Shown here: positions 9,199 to 17,665 of the stretch, one piece after another
Layout of the letters: each line of letters starts with the position of its first letter
Position numbering within the stretch: position 1 is the first letter of the stretch
From: Bin87 sp965222895
Lineage (GTDB): Bacteria; Chloroflexota; Dehalococcoidia; Lucifugimonadales; UBA3495
NCBI GenBank assembly: GCA_965222895.1
Contig: CBDCVB010000002.1
Location: 62,001-126,000, forward strand
Length of the DNA: 64,000 nt
Direction: 5' to 3'
Translations under genes and position numbers: made by a program
The notes under the pieces: model-generated
What the model was told of the DNA's origin: nothing
Databases searched by the model: none
What the model saw: the letters and a program-made list of their open reading frames with translations, nothing else

Positions 9199-9450
9199 AT
9201 GTGGCGTTGTAGGGCCACCGCTGCCAGTGTTATTATACCAGACAGTAAAATTGATAACCGCAAATCCATGCCTTTTGCTGCTAATATAATGACGCCATAT
9301 CGTTGCGGATTCTTACCCCCGTGGATATAATCACAGCAGCGGTCAGACAGCTTGCGGCGGGTACTCGGTCCATCAAATTGGAGCGACATGATGGGGTTGT
9401 CAATGTCGTTCAGATGGGCCCCGCAGAAAGGCGTTGACTTGAAATGAGAG
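9199..9450. other. Gene-free stretch between IS66 and the IS5 leader
   Basis: No coding frame is supported. On the - strand a TATAAT-like box near 9231-9236 may be part of the promoter that served the zinc-ribbon gene before the IS66 inserted. Confidence 0.4.
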
Positions 9451-9493
9451 CAGGCCACCGGGGGGATGTTTCGACGCAATCCCCGACAGCCTG
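9451..9493 (+). other. Conserved hairpin in the leader of IS5 copy 1
   Basis: CAGGC (9451-9455) pairs with GCCTG (9489-9493), with an inner GGGGAT/AATCCCC stem. A similar hairpin at 36272-36311 stands at the same distance (about 250 nt) from the IS5 start codon in copy 2, and both are followed by ACGCACCACC. The loop segment is inverted between the two copies. Confidence 0.6.
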
Positions 9494-9751
9494 TGGGTAC
9501 GCACCACCTGAGAGGTGATTTACGCGTGAAATGGATGATAGCGTAACCGCCGAACATCGTAAATACCGAGTGGTTGATCACCCGGGCCATTGCCGGGCGG
9601 GATCGGCCGTATCGTGGCAGGCGAAGCCTGGCGCGGTGGCGCGCTACGTTTCTATTCCGCGCACGTTGGCCGGGGGTGACGGCTTCTGCCGTTGTCCTCG
9701 GCCTTTCTCCTGTCGGGTGGCCCTGTTTGCACCCATGCGGGAGGAACAGCG

Positions 9752-10795
9752 ATGGCGAGAAAATGGCAGGGCTTTGGCAAGCCCAAATTCAAACGGGTGC
9801 CGCGGGAGATTGAGCGCTCAGCCGCGGCCCCTGAACCGCCCGGAGCACCCGAGCCAGTCTTTCGTGATAATAGCGAACCGAGCCGGCATTGGCAATTGCG
9901 ATCACGCCTACATCAGGGCGTGATCGAACCCGGGGGCGATTGGCGAAAACAGTGGAAAGGTGGCTTCGACAAGCACGATGTACCCCGTCTCGTGTTGTCG
10001 GATCGGCAATGGCGTCGCGGTGGCGCCGTTCCTGACCGGGAAACGTGGGGACCGCGGTCGTACGGCGGCAAATAACCGCAGGAAACTGGAAGGGATCCTC
10101 TGGATATTCCGGACCGGTGCGCCGTGGCGGGATCTGCCAGCATACTTCGGCAAGTGGAACAGCGTGTACCGGACGTTCAAGCGTTGGTGTGACCGGGGGA
10201 TTTTCCTTCAGTTGTTCCTGTCGTTGGCCAACGAACACGACCTGCGGGTCGTGATGGTGGACGGGACCTTCATCAAAGTGCACCAGCACGGCACTGGCGC
10301 TCGTCGGAGCGGGCGCGATGCCGAGGAGTCCCGCAAGATGCAGGCCATCGGCAGGGCGGCCTGAATACAAAATTGATGGCTTTGGTTGACCGGAAGGGCC
10401 GCTTGGTGAAGTTCTCTCTGGTACCTGGGAATGCCTTTGAGGCGCACCAGTTGCCCGCTCTCCTTGAGGGGCTGCCCGCTGCCGAGATCCACAAGTTGTT
10501 GGGCGACAAGGCGTACGACACCAACGCGGTTCGAGAGATGCTCGCTGAGATGGGTATCACGATCACGATCCCGTCGATTTCTCGGCGGAAGGAGCCTATC
10601 CCCTACGACGTGATGTCATACAAAAGAAGGCACTTGGTCGAGAACCTTTTCGGCGACATAAAACATTGCAGGGGGATTTCGACCAGGTTTTGCAAGTACT
10701 CTGCGACTTTCTGCGCCGGTCTTCACTTGGTAACGTGGCACCTGCGCAGCAGGGGGCGCAAGGGAAGGTCATCCGAGTATCTGGAGGGTCGGTAA
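9752..10795 (+). pseudogene. IS5-family transposase, two frameshifts (copy 1)
   Basis: Starts MARKWQGFGKPKFKR after GGGAGGA. The frame breaks near 10015 and again near 10360, where one G is missing in the segment corresponding to GRGGLNTKL. Assembled across frames it contains LEGILWIFRTGAPWRDL, VVMVDGTFIKVHQHGTGA (first D), LLGDKAYDTNAV (second D) and RRHLVENLFGDIKHCRGI (E). It is colinear with the intact transposase at 34855-36015. It is transcribed away from the zinc-ribbon gene, the same divergent order as in copy 2. Confidence 0.85.
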
Positions 10796-10939
10796 GTCGT
10801 CGGATCCCGGATGTGTTCGCAGCCCCTGTCCTGCACTGTGAGGGCAATCGGGGGCTTGGTCGAAGATGTGCCGACGGGTGGGGTGCCCGACAGTCTGCTA
10901 CGCCGGGCGATTGCCATGTGCACCAGTTGGAGCTGTTAG

Positions 10940-12172
10940 CAGGGCAATCGCGTCTTATCCGAGGAGGACTTTGCGCAGATAGTCCTGATTCCATCCGGCG
11001 TTGAGCCGCTTGCCTTGGATGCCCACTTTCAAGGTTCTTTCGTTCTTCAACAAGTTGTGTCCAATCTGCCTCAGTGTGGCCAGGTTCTGTGGTCCGTGAT
11101 CCTTGCGCACTCGACACTGGTCTTCGCGAAAGGTTACGTCCAACGTCCAGTGCAGTGAGTTTTCGATGCTCCAGTGGCTCCTGACGGCAGCCAGCAGTTG
11201 TTCCGCTGGGGCCGCCCGGCTGCTGATGTAGTAGCGGGGATGGCTGATGCCGCCCGCTCCGGTTTGACGGTGGCCCACCACTCTAACCGCCGCCTTCAGT
11301 TGCGGGCATTGACCCTGGGGGTCCAGATAGTCCAGGCAGTCTGCCTCCGTGATGGTCCAGCATTCCCGCCGTTCCACTCGTCCGTGTCCCTTGTCCACGG
11401 TTTGAGCATAGTCATAGGGCACACCGTCAAAACCCAACGCCTCGGCCCCCGCGAACAGGTCTCGGATGCCCTCATAGAGCTGACCCTGGTTCTCCTTCAC
11501 CGCGAGCACGTAGTCGGCTCCACCGTCGGTGATCTGCTCGGCGATCTCCCGCTGGCATCCCATAGCGTCGATGGTTACGATGCAGTCGTGCAACTCCAGC
11601 ATCTCCAGCAGTTGGGGAATGGCGGTGATCTCATTGGACTGCTCGGCAGTCTTGACCTGGCCCAAAGTCAGGGCGTTCCGCGTGGCCCAGGCGCTGACCA
11701 GGTGTATGGCCCCCTGGTTACCCGCCCGATCATACGACCGTCGGGCCGTCTTCCCGTCAATGGCCACCACCGCACCCGGCAGCAGCTCTGCGATGGCCTG
11801 GGTCCAGGACACGAAGCAGTTCTGCAACTGCACTGGGTCCAGCCGGGCGAAAACATCGCCGCAGGTGTCATGGGATGGGATGCCACTGGGCAATTCCAGG
11901 AAGGTTTGAAACCAGGCCAGCTTGCTCTTGCCGAAGAGTTCGATATGGACCCAAGAATCGGCGCCGCAGATGGTGGCGCAAATGGCGATGGCGAGGATGT
12001 CCACCAGTTTGTGGCGTCGGGTGCGTTCCACCCGTGGGTCGTCCAGCTCAGCGAAATGATCGAGAATAGTTGCCTTGGGTGGTTGTGCCATGGTCCCCTG
12101 CCTCCACATCGGTCAACGGATCACGGCACGTTAGCATATTTCTAAAAATGTTATTAAGACGCGATTGCCCTG
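10940..12172 (-). mobile_element. Complete ISAs1-family element
   Basis: 1233 bp with perfect 18-bp inverted repeats CAGGGCAATCGCGTCTTA (10940-10957; complement at 12155-12172). Both sides carry the 10-bp direct repeat GAGCTGTTAG (10930-10939 and 12173-12182). Intact ends, target duplication and transposase gene point to a recent insertion. Confidence 0.95.
10955..12091 (-). CDS. ISAs1-family transposase
   Basis: About 378 residues from MAQPPKATILDHF. Family signatures are ILDHFAELDDPRVERTRRHKLVDIL at the N-terminus, the first catalytic Asp in VAIDGKTARRS, the second in CIVTIDAMGCQ, ADYVLAVKENQ, and the Glu in HWSIENSLHWTLDV. ATG 12091 has a purine-rich site upstream; an in-frame ATG six codons earlier is less likely. 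The stop lies within the left inverted repeat. No damage is seen. Confidence 0.95.
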   Translation of the reverse strand: MAQPPKATILDHFAELDDPRVERTRRHKLVDILAIAICATICGADSWVHIELFGKSKLAWFQTFLELPSGIPSHDTCGDVFARLDPVQLQNCFVSWTQAIAELLPGAVVAIDGKTARRSYDRAGNQGAIHLVSAWATRNALTLGQVKTAEQSNEITAIPQLLEMLELHDCIVTIDAMGCQREIAEQITDGGADYVLAVKENQGQLYEGIRDLFAGAEALGFDGVPYDYAQTVDKGHGRVERRECWTITEADCLDYLDPQGQCPQLKAAVRVVGHRQTGAGGISHPRYYISSRAAPAEQLLAAVRSHWSIENSLHWTLDVTFREDQCRVRKDHGPQNLATLRQIGHNLLKNERTLKVGIQGKRLNAGWNQDYLRKVLLG

Positions 12173-12259
12173 GAGCTGTTAGGGGACGGTAGTCTTAAAT
12201 TCAGATATGTGGTATGTTGGTCGGCGATCCGTTGTACGTTGATTTGTCAACAGACCTTA

Positions 12260-13481
12260 GTACTGGTTCAAATCAGTATTGTAAGTTGTATTAGTGAAAG
12301 GCCTACAAATGCTACGCTGACCGCAAGATCGAATGGTGGGGAGGTGTGGCAAACATGGCCCTGGAGCAATACGCAGTACGGTTGACGCCGGACGAACGCG
12401 AGCAACTGAGCCGACTGCTACGTAGCGGCAAAAGTTTGGCTCGCATCGTCGCCCGGGCGCGCATTCTACTTAAAGTTGATGAGGGATGGAACGCACCTCA
12501 GGTGGCGGCCGCTTTGGACGTGTCCAAGGGTACGGTGTACCGGGCCAAAAGGCGGTACGCCGAGGAGGGATTGGCGGGAGTCATCCAGGACCGGGTCCAG
12601 GCCAACCGGTATCGCAAGCTGGACGACAAGGGCGAGGCCCACCTGATTGCCCTGGCGTGTAGCCCAGCGCCCGCTGGCCACGACCACTGGACCCTGCAGC
12701 TGCTGGCCGACCGAGTGGTGGAGTTGGGGTTGGTGGAGTCCCTGTCCCATGAGACGGTGCGGTTGAGGCTCAAAAAAACGTCCGCCAGCCGTGGCGGAAG
12801 CAGCAGTGGTGCATCCCCAAGGCAGGGGGTGAATTCGTGGCGGCGATGGAGGACATGCTGGACTTGTATGCTGAGCCCTACGACCCGGACCGGCCAGTGG
12901 TCTGCTTTGATGAGACTTCCACCCAGTTGCTGGCCGACACCAAGCCGCCCATCCCAGTGCAACCGGGACAACCGCGGCGCCAGGATTACGAGTATCGCCG
13001 CGGCGGCACCCGCAACATCTTCCTGACCTGCGAACCCCTGGCGGGCTGGCGACACGTGGCGATTACCGAGCGCCGCACCATGGAGGACTGCGCCCACCAG
13101 ATGCGCTGGCTGGTGGATGAGGCCTACCCCGATGTCCCGGTGGTGCGGGTGGTTCTGGACAACCTGAACACGCACCGCATGGCTTCCCGCTATGAGACCT
13201 GCGACGCCGCCGAAGCTCGGCGCATCGTGAAGCGGCTGGAGTTTCACCACACGCCCAAGCACGCCAGTTGGCTGAACATGGCGGAGATCGAGTTCAGCGT
13301 GTTGACCCGGGCCTGTCCCAGGGGCGTAATCCCGACGAGACTGCCCTGCAGCAAGCCATCAACGCCTATGCGGCCGAGCGCAATGCGGCACGAGCCACCA
13401 TCAACCGGCGGTTCACCACCCAGGATGCCCGATCCAAACTGCATCGCCTATGTCCCTTCAATTCCAAGATTGATTGAGTAC
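12260..13481 (+). mobile_element. IS630-family element (copy 1), decayed
   Basis: About 1222 bp. Both ends read GTACT (left GTACTGGTTCAAAT; right end complement GTACTCAATCAATC) and both are flanked by TA (12258-12259 and 13482-13483), the target dinucleotide of IS630/mariner elements. The transposase gene within is frameshifted. Confidence 0.75.
12355..13477 (+). pseudogene. IS630-family transposase with A7 frameshift site and a later disabling frameshift
   Basis: The N-terminal half has a helix-turn-helix (VAAALDVSKGTVYRAKRRY). At 12772-12778 an A7 run moves the frame by -1 into the DDE core: VVCFDETS, VVRVVLDNLNTH and SWLNMAEIEFSVL. This -1 shift is probably programmed, as known for IS630 elements, since the unrelated-in-place copy 2 has the same CAAAAAAACG at the same point. 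A second change near 13318 shifts the last 55 residues (NPDETALQQAINAY) out of frame and is likely damage. Confidence 0.85.
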
Positions 13482-13560
13482 TAGCCTGTGGCGCGGGAGG
13501 GCGTCCAGCCGCAGGTGCCTGCGTTACGAATGGCGTTTTCTGTGGTTCCAGCGTGCGGTT

Positions 13561-13901
13561 TAGAGCCGACCGTCCCGTTGGTCGGCGGCGGATTCGGAGT
13601 CATTGTTGATGGCATCCACGACGGTGCGTCTTTTGGCTTTGGTGGTTCGCTGGACGTGTTGTATCACGTCGTTGATGTCGGCGGGACCGTGTTTCACAAG
13701 GAATGCGAAGATCAGATTCCTGGTCCTGCTGCGGTGCCCGACGTTCTGGACAATGAAGTCGTTTTCCCATTCGCTGAGGCCGAACGTGGCTAGGCCGTGC
13801 TAGGAGATTTCCTGAGTCGTCGGAGTGACGTTTCGGATGGCGTTGAGGATGTTGTACCCGTCGGGTAGAAGATACCCCACGAGGCGTTCGATCTCTCTGA
13901 C
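13561..13901 (-). pseudogene. Unidentified gene fragment with in-frame TAG, cut by IS630 copy 2
   Basis: Reading the - strand in one frame gives LVREIERLVGYLLPDGYNIL, then NAIRNVTPTTQEIS, a TAG stop near 13800, then HGLATFGLSEWENDFIVQNV and a winged-helix-like tail (RNLIFAFLVKHG...VIQHVQRTT) ending at TAA. The amino-acid pattern looks protein-like on both sides of the stop. The IS630 end is immediately upstream and removes the 5' part. No family is recognised. Confidence 0.4.
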
Positions 13902-13903
13902 TA

Positions 13904-14753
13904 GTACCGTTGCAATTTAATTCTATTGGATAGACATATTTGAGCTTACTGCGAGCGTCCTGGGTGGAGAACCGCCAGTCTATGATGGCGGCGGCCTCGT
14001 TGCGCTCGCGTTCGAGCGCCGCGACCTCCCGCCTCAGCAACGCTGCATCGCCGACCCGGCGGTTCAGACACTGTCTGCTAAAGACGCTCAACTCGATTTC
14101 AGCCATGTTCAACCAGCTTCCGTGATTGGGTGTGTGGTGAAGCTCCAGGCGTTTGGCTATGCGGCGCGCCGCGGACGGTGCCAACGCTGCGTAGAGCGAG
14201 CCGGGCTTGTGGGTGTTGAGATTGTCCAGCGCCACGCGCACTACTGCGGCGTCAGGATAGGCCTCGTCCACCAGCCACTTCATCTGTTGAGCGAAGTCCA
14301 CAGCAGTCCGGCGCCCGGTCACCTCGATATGCCTCCACCCACCCTTCGGTTCACAGAACATGAACCGATTCCGGGTCCCGTTTCGCTGGTACTCGGTGTC
14401 ATAGCGCTCCACCCGTCTAGGAGCGGCCGCAATGGGAGGCCGCTCCTCCCCGAGCAACTGCTGGGAGGACTCGTCAAAACACACCACCGGACGCTCCCGG
14501 TCGTACTCTTCGTGATAAAGGTCCAGCACGTCCTCCATCCGAGCCACGAACTCCCCGCTCAGCTTGGGGATGCACCATTCCTTTTTCCGCCACGGTTTGA
14601 GTTCGTTTTTTTGAGTAGCTGGCGCACCGTCTCCAAGGAGATGGTCCCGGCAAACTCCAAGCGCGGTAGAGCCGACTTTCCAGGGCGGGCTTCTACCGCG
14701 CTACCGGCGGGGCGGCGTAGGCATTTTTGAGTGCTCGCGTCGTCCCGGACCAA
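13904..14753 (-). pseudogene. IS630-family transposase, 5'-truncated (copy 2)
   Basis: The right end GTACC at 13904 is flanked by TA. The protein begins at ISLETVRQLLKK, so the helix-turn-helix half is absent. A T7 run at 14606-14612 (A7 on the coding strand) shifts into the core frame: VVCFDESSQQLL, VVRVALDNLNTHK, SWLNMAEIELSVF. Unlike copy 1 the C-terminal DDE half is unbroken to KLKYVYPIELN, then reads through past the element end because no stop is met. Confidence 0.8.
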
Positions 14754-14889
14754 TGATCTTGATGGCTACCAGTTTCGATTGGATCGGTCATGGCACCGAT
14801 TGAGTCTTGGACCCAATAGCTCCACTGCGATTATAAATCAAATTTGGGTCTCTTGGCAACGACAGAACGGTCACTCGTTTGGAGGCATC

Positions 14890-15450
14890 ATGGGCGACTT
14901 TGAGGAACGGTTCGCGGCGCTGAAAGCCGAGGAAGCTTTTTTGGAGGCCGAATTGATCACCGTGAAAGAGCACTTGGCAAAATTCGCACACATCCAATCG
15001 CTCATCGATAACCCTTTGGTACCGCTAAGAAGGGTGCCCGAGCATGGCGAGGCCGGTAATTCTTCTCCGAGTGGGCAAGGAGTCCGTCGCTCGCCGTTGG
15101 TGACGCGTGCGGCAGACAACGAGGAATCAGCCGAATCTGAGGCTTGCGAAGAAGAGCGGGAACCCGCACTAAGCCAGGTGGTTTGGCCCGATTACGATCC
15201 GGGTCTCATCGATGGATGCGAATCGTATCCCGACGTCTGTGAAGTTATTGCCTTGGCTCACGGCGGAAGGATGAACCCTACTAACGCTGCGAAGGCAATC
15301 AAGGCGGCAGGAATGAGCGAGGCTGAGGTGAGAGACATCAGTTCGAGCATCACGACTACGCTGAGGAATAAGCCAAACTGGAAGCGTAACGCGCCGGGCG
15401 ATTGGACGCTGTTGTCTCCAACAGTCAACTCAGTGCGAGAGGCGGTTTAG
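14890..15450 (+). CDS. Hypothetical protein with coiled coil and winged-helix-like C-terminus
   Basis: 186 residues. Residues 1-40 form a likely coiled coil (FEERFAALKAEEAFLEAEL); an acidic, low-complexity middle follows; residues 120-180 (DVCEVIALAHGGRMNPTNA...ITTTLRNKPNWKRNAPGDW) have the helix pattern of a HARE-HTH/winged-helix domain. ATG 14890 has GGAGG just upstream. The next gene starts 14 nt after the stop, so the two are probably an operon. DNA-binding is inferred only. Confidence 0.6.
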   Translation: MGDFEERFAALKAEEAFLEAELITVKEHLAKFAHIQSLIDNPLVPLRRVPEHGEAGNSSPSGQGVRRSPLVTRAADNEESAESEACEEEREPALSQVVWPDYDPGLIDGCESYPDVCEVIALAHGGRMNPTNAAKAIKAAGMSEAEVRDISSSITTTLRNKPNWKRNAPGDWTLLSPTVNSVREAV

Positions 15451-15464
15451 AGGAGGTAGTCGTA

Positions 15465-15779
15465 ATGCTTCTCAGAACCTTGTCATATACAGGCGTTGGG
15501 CTGGTTGCTGAATCCGCCACTCAATGCCTGAGTGAAGCAAGGACAGCGTGCGCGTCGTTGACCAACTACGTGAATGAAAGCGACCTATGGCGATACGACT
15601 CGCCGGGTGTGGACCTCCTGCTGGAAGCTATCCAGCCGAGTAAAGCCGGCGAGGTGGCGCCGAACCCGGAGAATGAACCGGAGTCCGACGCTGAACCCGT
15701 GGGGTCTGAGTCGATGATCCCCGGTGGCTTGCCTGTGCCGTTCACGGTATTTGGCGAGGGAGAAAAGCAATGCGCTTGA
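15465..15779 (+). CDS. Hypothetical small protein
   Basis: 104 residues starting MLLRTLSYTGVGLVAES, with AGGAGG at 15451-15456. The C-terminal half is acidic and Pro/Glu-rich. It follows the winged-helix gene directly. No recognisable family; a real gene mainly because of its strong ribosome site and operon position. Confidence 0.5.
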   Translation: MLLRTLSYTGVGLVAESATQCLSEARTACASLTNYVNESDLWRYDSPGVDLLLEAIQPSKAGEVAPNPENEPESDAEPVGSESMIPGGLPVPFTVFGEGEKQCA

Positions 15780-15812
15780 TGGATATATCGTGGCTTGTTT
15801 GAGCACGAGTAT

Positions 15813-15874
15813 GTTCTAAAAATGACACATTCAAGTTGAGATTTATACTTGAAAATGGTAAGATTATTTAGAAC
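15813..15874. other. 62-bp AT-rich imperfect palindrome
   Basis: Outer arms GTTCTAAA (15813-15820) and TTTAGAAC (15867-15874), with inner CAAGT/ACTTG arms. It is much more AT-rich than its surroundings. It may terminate the preceding operon or be a remnant IS end. Confidence 0.45.
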
Positions 15875-15949
15875 AAATGATGTACGAGACCGACGGAGTT
15901 ATGACCTCCGACGGCCTCTGGTTGACCCCCCCAGACCTCGAAATCTCGG

Positions 15950-17665
15950 TTGGTCGTTTTGGATAATAAAGCACCTCAGTTTGAACCGCAAGAACCTAAG
16001 GTAGATGACAGACTCGACGGGTTAGACGTGGCCCGCTTGAACCAGCTCCTGTTCAGTCTGTTTCCCGTCAAGCGCCGCCGCGACCCGCCCTTGCCACACC
16101 ATCGCCTGGTGATGGTGAAGTTTCTGCTGCTGGCCTACCGTGACGTGCAGAGTGACGGTGAGACCGTACAGCTCCACCCTTTGCTGGACCAGCTGGCGGC
16201 GGCGCCGGGTCTCGCCGCCGCGTTCGGTTTCGCCAACGGCGCCCCGTCCGAGCGCTGGCTGGTGCTGGTGCATCGCAGACTGGTTGACAACTGGGAAACA
16301 CTCCAGTCGGTGTTGCCCTGGAACGTTTGCAAACCGTCGCGCATTCTCGACATGCATTCCGACCGGTCTGGGCTGATTGCGAGGCACAAGAAGCTGAAAG
16401 CCTATGGGTTGGAAAGTGTGGTGGAGCGGATATTTCCCCGAGCGGGCAAAGGACCAGAGCAGTACGACCGGTTGCCAATAGTGCTCGCGTTGCTGGCGTC
16501 GTACGATCCCGACGTCAAGGGCTTGGTGAACATGACCGCGTTGGTTGACGCGCTGCGCGAGGATTCGTCTTTGCGGGAAATATGCGGGTTCACCGATCTG
16601 GTGCCCAGCCGCACCACTTTTATCCGGACTCTTGAAGTCCTGGAGCAGGATGGTAACTGGCAACAATCGGAGACGATCAAGCACCGGGCGATCAATGATC
16701 GGCACACCAGAGTTCCGCAGTTTGGCCATTGGGTAGTGTTGGATTCGACGGTGATACCGGCCTACTGCAACCCAAATCGGAGGACCGCAAGATTCCGCGC
16801 CGAGGGTTGTGACCCGGCCACCTGCGAATGGTGCAGGAATTGCCGCGGGGATCCGGACCGGTGCGCTTGCGCGCGCAGCGACCCCGAAGCAAGTTGGATC
16901 AAGAAGTACGATGCCCGTGCCTCCAAGGGTTACATCTGGGTCTGGGGGTACAAGTACCATATGCTGGTTGACGGGGAATCCGGCGATGAAATCGTGGGGA
17001 TAGTGACGGATGGGAGGGTCGGTGACAGCCCGTTGTTGCGCAAACTGTTCCAATTGGCCGAAGCCAAGTTGCCGTGGTTTTCACCGGCTCTCGTCTTGGC
17101 GGACCGGGGATATGACGGCCGCGTGAACACCGGATTCCTGGGAAGGCGGGGCACTGATGCCGTGATACCCAAGAAGCGGTTGCCGAACGGTAGCTTTCAC
17201 CATGGCGTCTACGACTATCAGGGGCGGCCGACCTGTGAGCACGGCAACCTAATGCAGTATGTCCGCACCGACGTGCTTACCGAGAATTACGTTTATGTAC
17301 GCGCTCAGGAGTGTGATGGCCTGGCGGATTGTCTGCGCCGTGGGGTGAGCCCGCAACCGGTGGGGTACAGCGTTCATGGCAACCAGGTTTGGATCGACCC
17401 CAAAGTCGACCCCTGGGTCTTCGGTTATCCGTACCGACATGGCAGTAAGGAGTTTGACATCCTGTACCTCTACCGTTTGGTGGTTGAGCGGGCTTTCGGC
17501 GAAATGAAGAAACCGGGCCGCCTGACGCAGTTTCAGTTTCGTGGGGAGGCACGGGTGCGCTGGCACGTGATGGTGTGTACCCTGATGGAGCAGATCGAGA
17601 TAGTGGTGGCTCTTGACCAGCGGGATGAGGCTAGGCAGGTTGCCGTGTTGGCGCAAGCGGCGTAA
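15950..17665 (+). CDS. DDE transposase, IS4/IS1182-like, with cysteine cluster
   Basis: 571 residues. The catalytic core shows WVVLDSTVIPAYCN (first D), VLADRGYDGRVN (second D) and LYRLVVERAFGEMKK, which fits the Y-(2)-R-(3)-E-(6)-K signature. A Cys-rich insert (CDPATCEWCRNC...CAC, near residue 285) probably binds zinc. The start is uncertain; a TTG at 15950 opens the frame. The element's ends and target duplication were not found. The frame is intact. Confidence 0.75.
   Translation: MVVLDNKAPQFEPQEPKVDDRLDGLDVARLNQLLFSLFPVKRRRDPPLPHHRLVMVKFLLLAYRDVQSDGETVQLHPLLDQLAAAPGLAAAFGFANGAPSERWLVLVHRRLVDNWETLQSVLPWNVCKPSRILDMHSDRSGLIARHKKLKAYGLESVVERIFPRAGKGPEQYDRLPIVLALLASYDPDVKGLVNMTALVDALREDSSLREICGFTDLVPSRTTFIRTLEVLEQDGNWQQSETIKHRAINDRHTRVPQFGHWVVLDSTVIPAYCNPNRRTARFRAEGCDPATCEWCRNCRGDPDRCACARSDPEASWIKKYDARASKGYIWVWGYKYHMLVDGESGDEIVGIVTDGRVGDSPLLRKLFQLAEAKLPWFSPALVLADRGYDGRVNTGFLGRRGTDAVIPKKRLPNGSFHHGVYDYQGRPTCEHGNLMQYVRTDVLTENYVYVRAQECDGLADCLRRGVSPQPVGYSVHGNQVWIDPKVDPWVFGYPYRHGSKEFDILYLYRLVVERAFGEMKKPGRLTQFQFRGEARVRWHVMVCTLMEQIEIVVALDQRDEARQVAVLAQAA

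Noticed and set aside
7809..9590. Long 593-residue frame on the strand opposite the IS66 transposase
   Set aside because: Exact shadow of the transposase gene; low-complexity translation and no ribosome site.
129..12185. CCCCTAACAGC at 129-139 and its complement at 12175-12185 as ends of a 12-kb transposon
   Set aside because: An 11-bp inverted match over 12 kb is expected by chance, the right copy is part of the ISAs1 duplication, and no target duplication is seen.
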